DNA of 64,000 bases, from the NCBI GenBank assembly GCA_018697195.1, contig CM031861.1, positions 2,942,671-3,006,670 on the forward strand. The letters run 5' to 3'. The notes under the pieces are model-generated. The model saw only the letters and a program-made list of their open reading frames with translations, was not told where the DNA came from and searched no databases. Source of the stretch: Certhia americana (Eukaryota > Chordata > Aves > Passeriformes > Certhiidae). Positions 61,561 to 64,000 of the stretch are shown one piece after another (position 1 is the stretch's first letter; each line of letters starts with the position of its first letter). Both the position numbers and the translations under genes were made by a program.

Positions 61561-63969
61561 TGGGTGCTGTTACCTATTCTGTTCCTCTAGCAGTAAGAAA
61601 AAAAAAAGATTTAAAGACACTTTTGTGGAAAAGGCTGTTGCAGTTGAAGCATCTTAAATTGGTTTTGGTATAAATATACCTAATTTGAGGTATTTTTGCA
61701 GAGGCATTCATTTCCCCTTCCTAGGCTCAGACATTTTTGTGAAGTTAAGAAGTTTAACTTGCATTTTTCCCTAGCTGGAATAAGATTACCTGCTTTCCAG
61801 CAGAAAGCAGCAAATGGTCGTGTCCAAAAAAAAACCCTAATTCCAGGATTCTTCTCTGCAGCAGGAAGAACAGTGAGGGTTAAAGCAACTCTTGTGCCAG
61901 AGGTTTAAAAAAAAAAAAAAACAGGTGATCCTTCCCTTCCATGTCACCTCAGGATGCCAAAGGCCAGAAGAGCTCTGGTTGGTGCTCTGTGGGAGGATTG
62001 ATGTCAGAGCACAGCACTCATCCAAGAGGGAAGAAATATAAAATCTTAAGAGTAAGAATTTGACCCAGAAGTATCTTTTTTTTTTTCTCCATATTTGGGA
62101 ACCTGCCAGCATAAACAGTGACTCGTTCTCAAGAATCATGGAATGCAAACACCTCAGATTCCCTTTGGAGCACTTCAGAAAGTAGGCTAAACAGAAATTC
62201 CTTGTGAAACCAGTTGTACACTGCCTGTATTTTACAGGATGCTTCCTGGGGAGCCTGAGAAGGTACCAAAGCAGTTTGCCCAGCTTTGGGGAAGCACAGC
62301 ACTTTGTTGGCCATAATGACATCATTCCAGGGAGCAGAGGAAATCAACATCTGCCTGAACAGGCTCGATGTCGTCCAGCCTGAAATAAAGCCTTGTTTGC
62401 TCTCTAATAAGGCTTTGCACAGCAGGCAGGCCCTGGCTAATGCAGCACCACCGCTCACAGGCCCTTTGGCCTCGCCAAATGCTGCCCAGGCAGCCAGACA
62501 CTGCTTCCTGCACCTGCCACAGCAACACGGCTGGGGACAGCGGGGACAAGGCAGGACACTCCCCTGAGGAATGGGGCTGCTGTCACACTCCTTGTGGCAG
62601 AGGAGAGGGCTCCAAAACTGGATCTGCCTCTCCAAAGGGCAGGGTTGGAGCCGGAGGGATCCAGTAAGCCACAGAATGTTGCACTTGGCCTTATTTGCTC
62701 AAGAAAAAGACAGGCAGCAAAAAGAGGTCTTGTGATTGTGAAGAAAAATCACAGCAGAGCAAGGAAAAAGGAGCGACCCAGAGGTGGAGTCATCTCAGTG
62801 CTGTCCCTATTCCTGCTGTTCCAGGCACAGGATTTCACCTGGTGATCCTCTCTCCATGCTGAGCTCAGGCAGGAGAAGGTTTCCCGTGTCCCTCTCTACC
62901 TCTCTCCATCACAGCCCTCACACCCACACGAAGCCCTGCCCAAAAACCACGCACCAGGACAGGCCTGTGATTCCCAGGTGCACAGGCAAACAAAAACCCA
63001 GCTCTGGAAGTTAAACCCCTCCCCCAGGGGAATGTCACCGGGGCCAGATGGAAAGGGCACAGCTTTCTCCTGCTCCCTATCCAGTGCTTCCCAGGCAGCT
63101 CCCCTCTCCCTCACACTGCTCTGGGATGCAAAATCTCCCCGGCAGCGCTTCCAGCTCACAGCAGCCTCAGCTTCCCTGGTTCTGCTTCCTCCCAGGACAT
63201 GGCAGGGGTCAGCTGGCTCCAGCTGGCAGAAGAGCTCAGGATGATTCCAGTGACAAGTAGGTCACATCTCTCTGCCACCTGCAGGGAGCTGCTCAGCCAG
63301 ACGTGGCTGCCACATTTGCTTCCAATTAGCCACAGGATCCCTGTGTCACTGCGTGAAAATTCTGGGCGTGGGAGAGGAGGGGGAGATGCTGCTGGGAGAT
63401 CCTGCTGCAAGGGGATCAGCGATCTGGGATGGCCAACACCGGCCTGGAGGGTGTGGAACAGGCCCGGGACTGATGCACCTGGGTGCTGGGATGTGCAGAG
63501 ACCTGTCCTGTCCCCGCGCTGGGACAGGCTCACACGGCTGAGCTGGCTTAGCCCGGGATTAAAGGCACGCTCTGCAATTAGGGGCACACCCGGCTCCTTC
63601 CGGCATTCCCAGCCCCATCTGTGCAGGGTTTGGAGAGAGGGAATGGTGAAGGAGGATGGCCACATCTTCACTTGTCGTTCCTTGGAATAGCAAAAGAATC
63701 CTTTCCCTAATGCATCAGGATGTTTTCATCCCTTTTTGGGGGAAGGAAATACACCTAGAAAATGTAGGATAAAGGATTTTCAGAAAAGCAAAACAAGGAC
63801 AAAGATGAGGTAATGGGTTTCCAATTAATAATGATTGGATGGATGTACCGATGATTCGTGTATGTTTTACAGCTCTCCTTTTTATTCCTGGAATATTTTG
63901 AGATTTTTTTTTTTCTTTAACAAATCATCTAAATTTGATAGGAAACGATGTACAATTAATGCAAGGAGA
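61561..63969. other. Intergenic sequence downstream of ABTB2
   Basis: No gene can be supported on either strand. Open frames of 75-171 codons occur in the GC-richer part (62.1-63.7 kb) but show no recognisable domains and overlap one another in several frames. AATAAA at 62384-62389 is unattached to any gene I can see. In mammals NAT10 lies tail-to-tail with ABTB2; no NAT10 coding sequence is recognisable here. Confidence 0.6.
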
Positions 63970-64000
63970 AATCATGGAATTGTCCTGGGATGGTTTGGGT
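63970..64000 (-). mobile_element. CR1 LINE, - orientation, cut by window end
   Basis: The last bases, AATCATGGAATTGTCC and TGGGATGGTTTGGGT, look like the reverse complement of a CR1 tail entering the element body. Too short for certainty; the rest would lie beyond the window. Confidence 0.6.

Noticed and set aside
63156..63690. Overlapping long open frames on both strands downstream of ABTB2
   Set aside because: Several frames are open at once because of GC-rich, stop-poor composition. None shows a domain or matches the expected neighbour NAT10.

Overview
The window looks like bird (avian) nuclear DNA. Two things support this. Every interspersed repeat I can recognise is a CR1 LINE fragment, several ending in the CR1-type ATTCTRTG tail. 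The one gene present is a vertebrate gene with small exons and standard GT-AG introns. A songbird is plausible, but I cannot fix the species.

The only gene I can support is ABTB2 (ankyrin repeat and BTB domain containing 2) on the + strand. Sixteen coding exons run from 22576 to the stop codon at 59986-59988 and join in frame without an internal stop. Together they encode the last 729 residues. Compared from memory with the human protein of about 1025 residues, the missing ~296 N-terminal residues belong to a large first coding exon upstream of the window. The paralogue ABTB3/BTBD11 was considered and rejected on sequence.

Layout: 1-22575 is the 3' part of intron 1, with CR1 fragments, a 66-bp minisatellite, a 26-base poly-G tract and a CpG-enriched patch near 17.6-18.0 kb. 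Exons 2 and 3 (22576-25497) encode part of the conserved N-terminal region. Intron 3 (about 20 kb) holds further CR1 copies in both orientations and simple repeats. Exons 4-17 (45469-59988) are packed into 14.5 kb and encode the histone-fold-like end of the N-terminal region, an ankyrin block (exons 6-10), a linker (exons 11-12), the BTB domain (exons 13-16) and the C-terminal BACK-like tail (exons 16-17). The 3' UTR follows, with a good AATAAA at 60817 and a possible distal end near 61.56 kb. The last ~2.4 kb is gene-free as far as I can see and ends in the start of another CR1.

No second gene, tRNA, rRNA, CRISPR array or prokaryotic-type system is present. The more notable non-coding observations are a near-perfect 23-bp hairpin in intron 5 (48103-48152), oppositely oriented CR1 copies flanking exons 2-3 that could favour back-splicing, the CpG/CRE-containing patch in intron 1, and the minisatellite. 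I do not see a convincing novel biological system.
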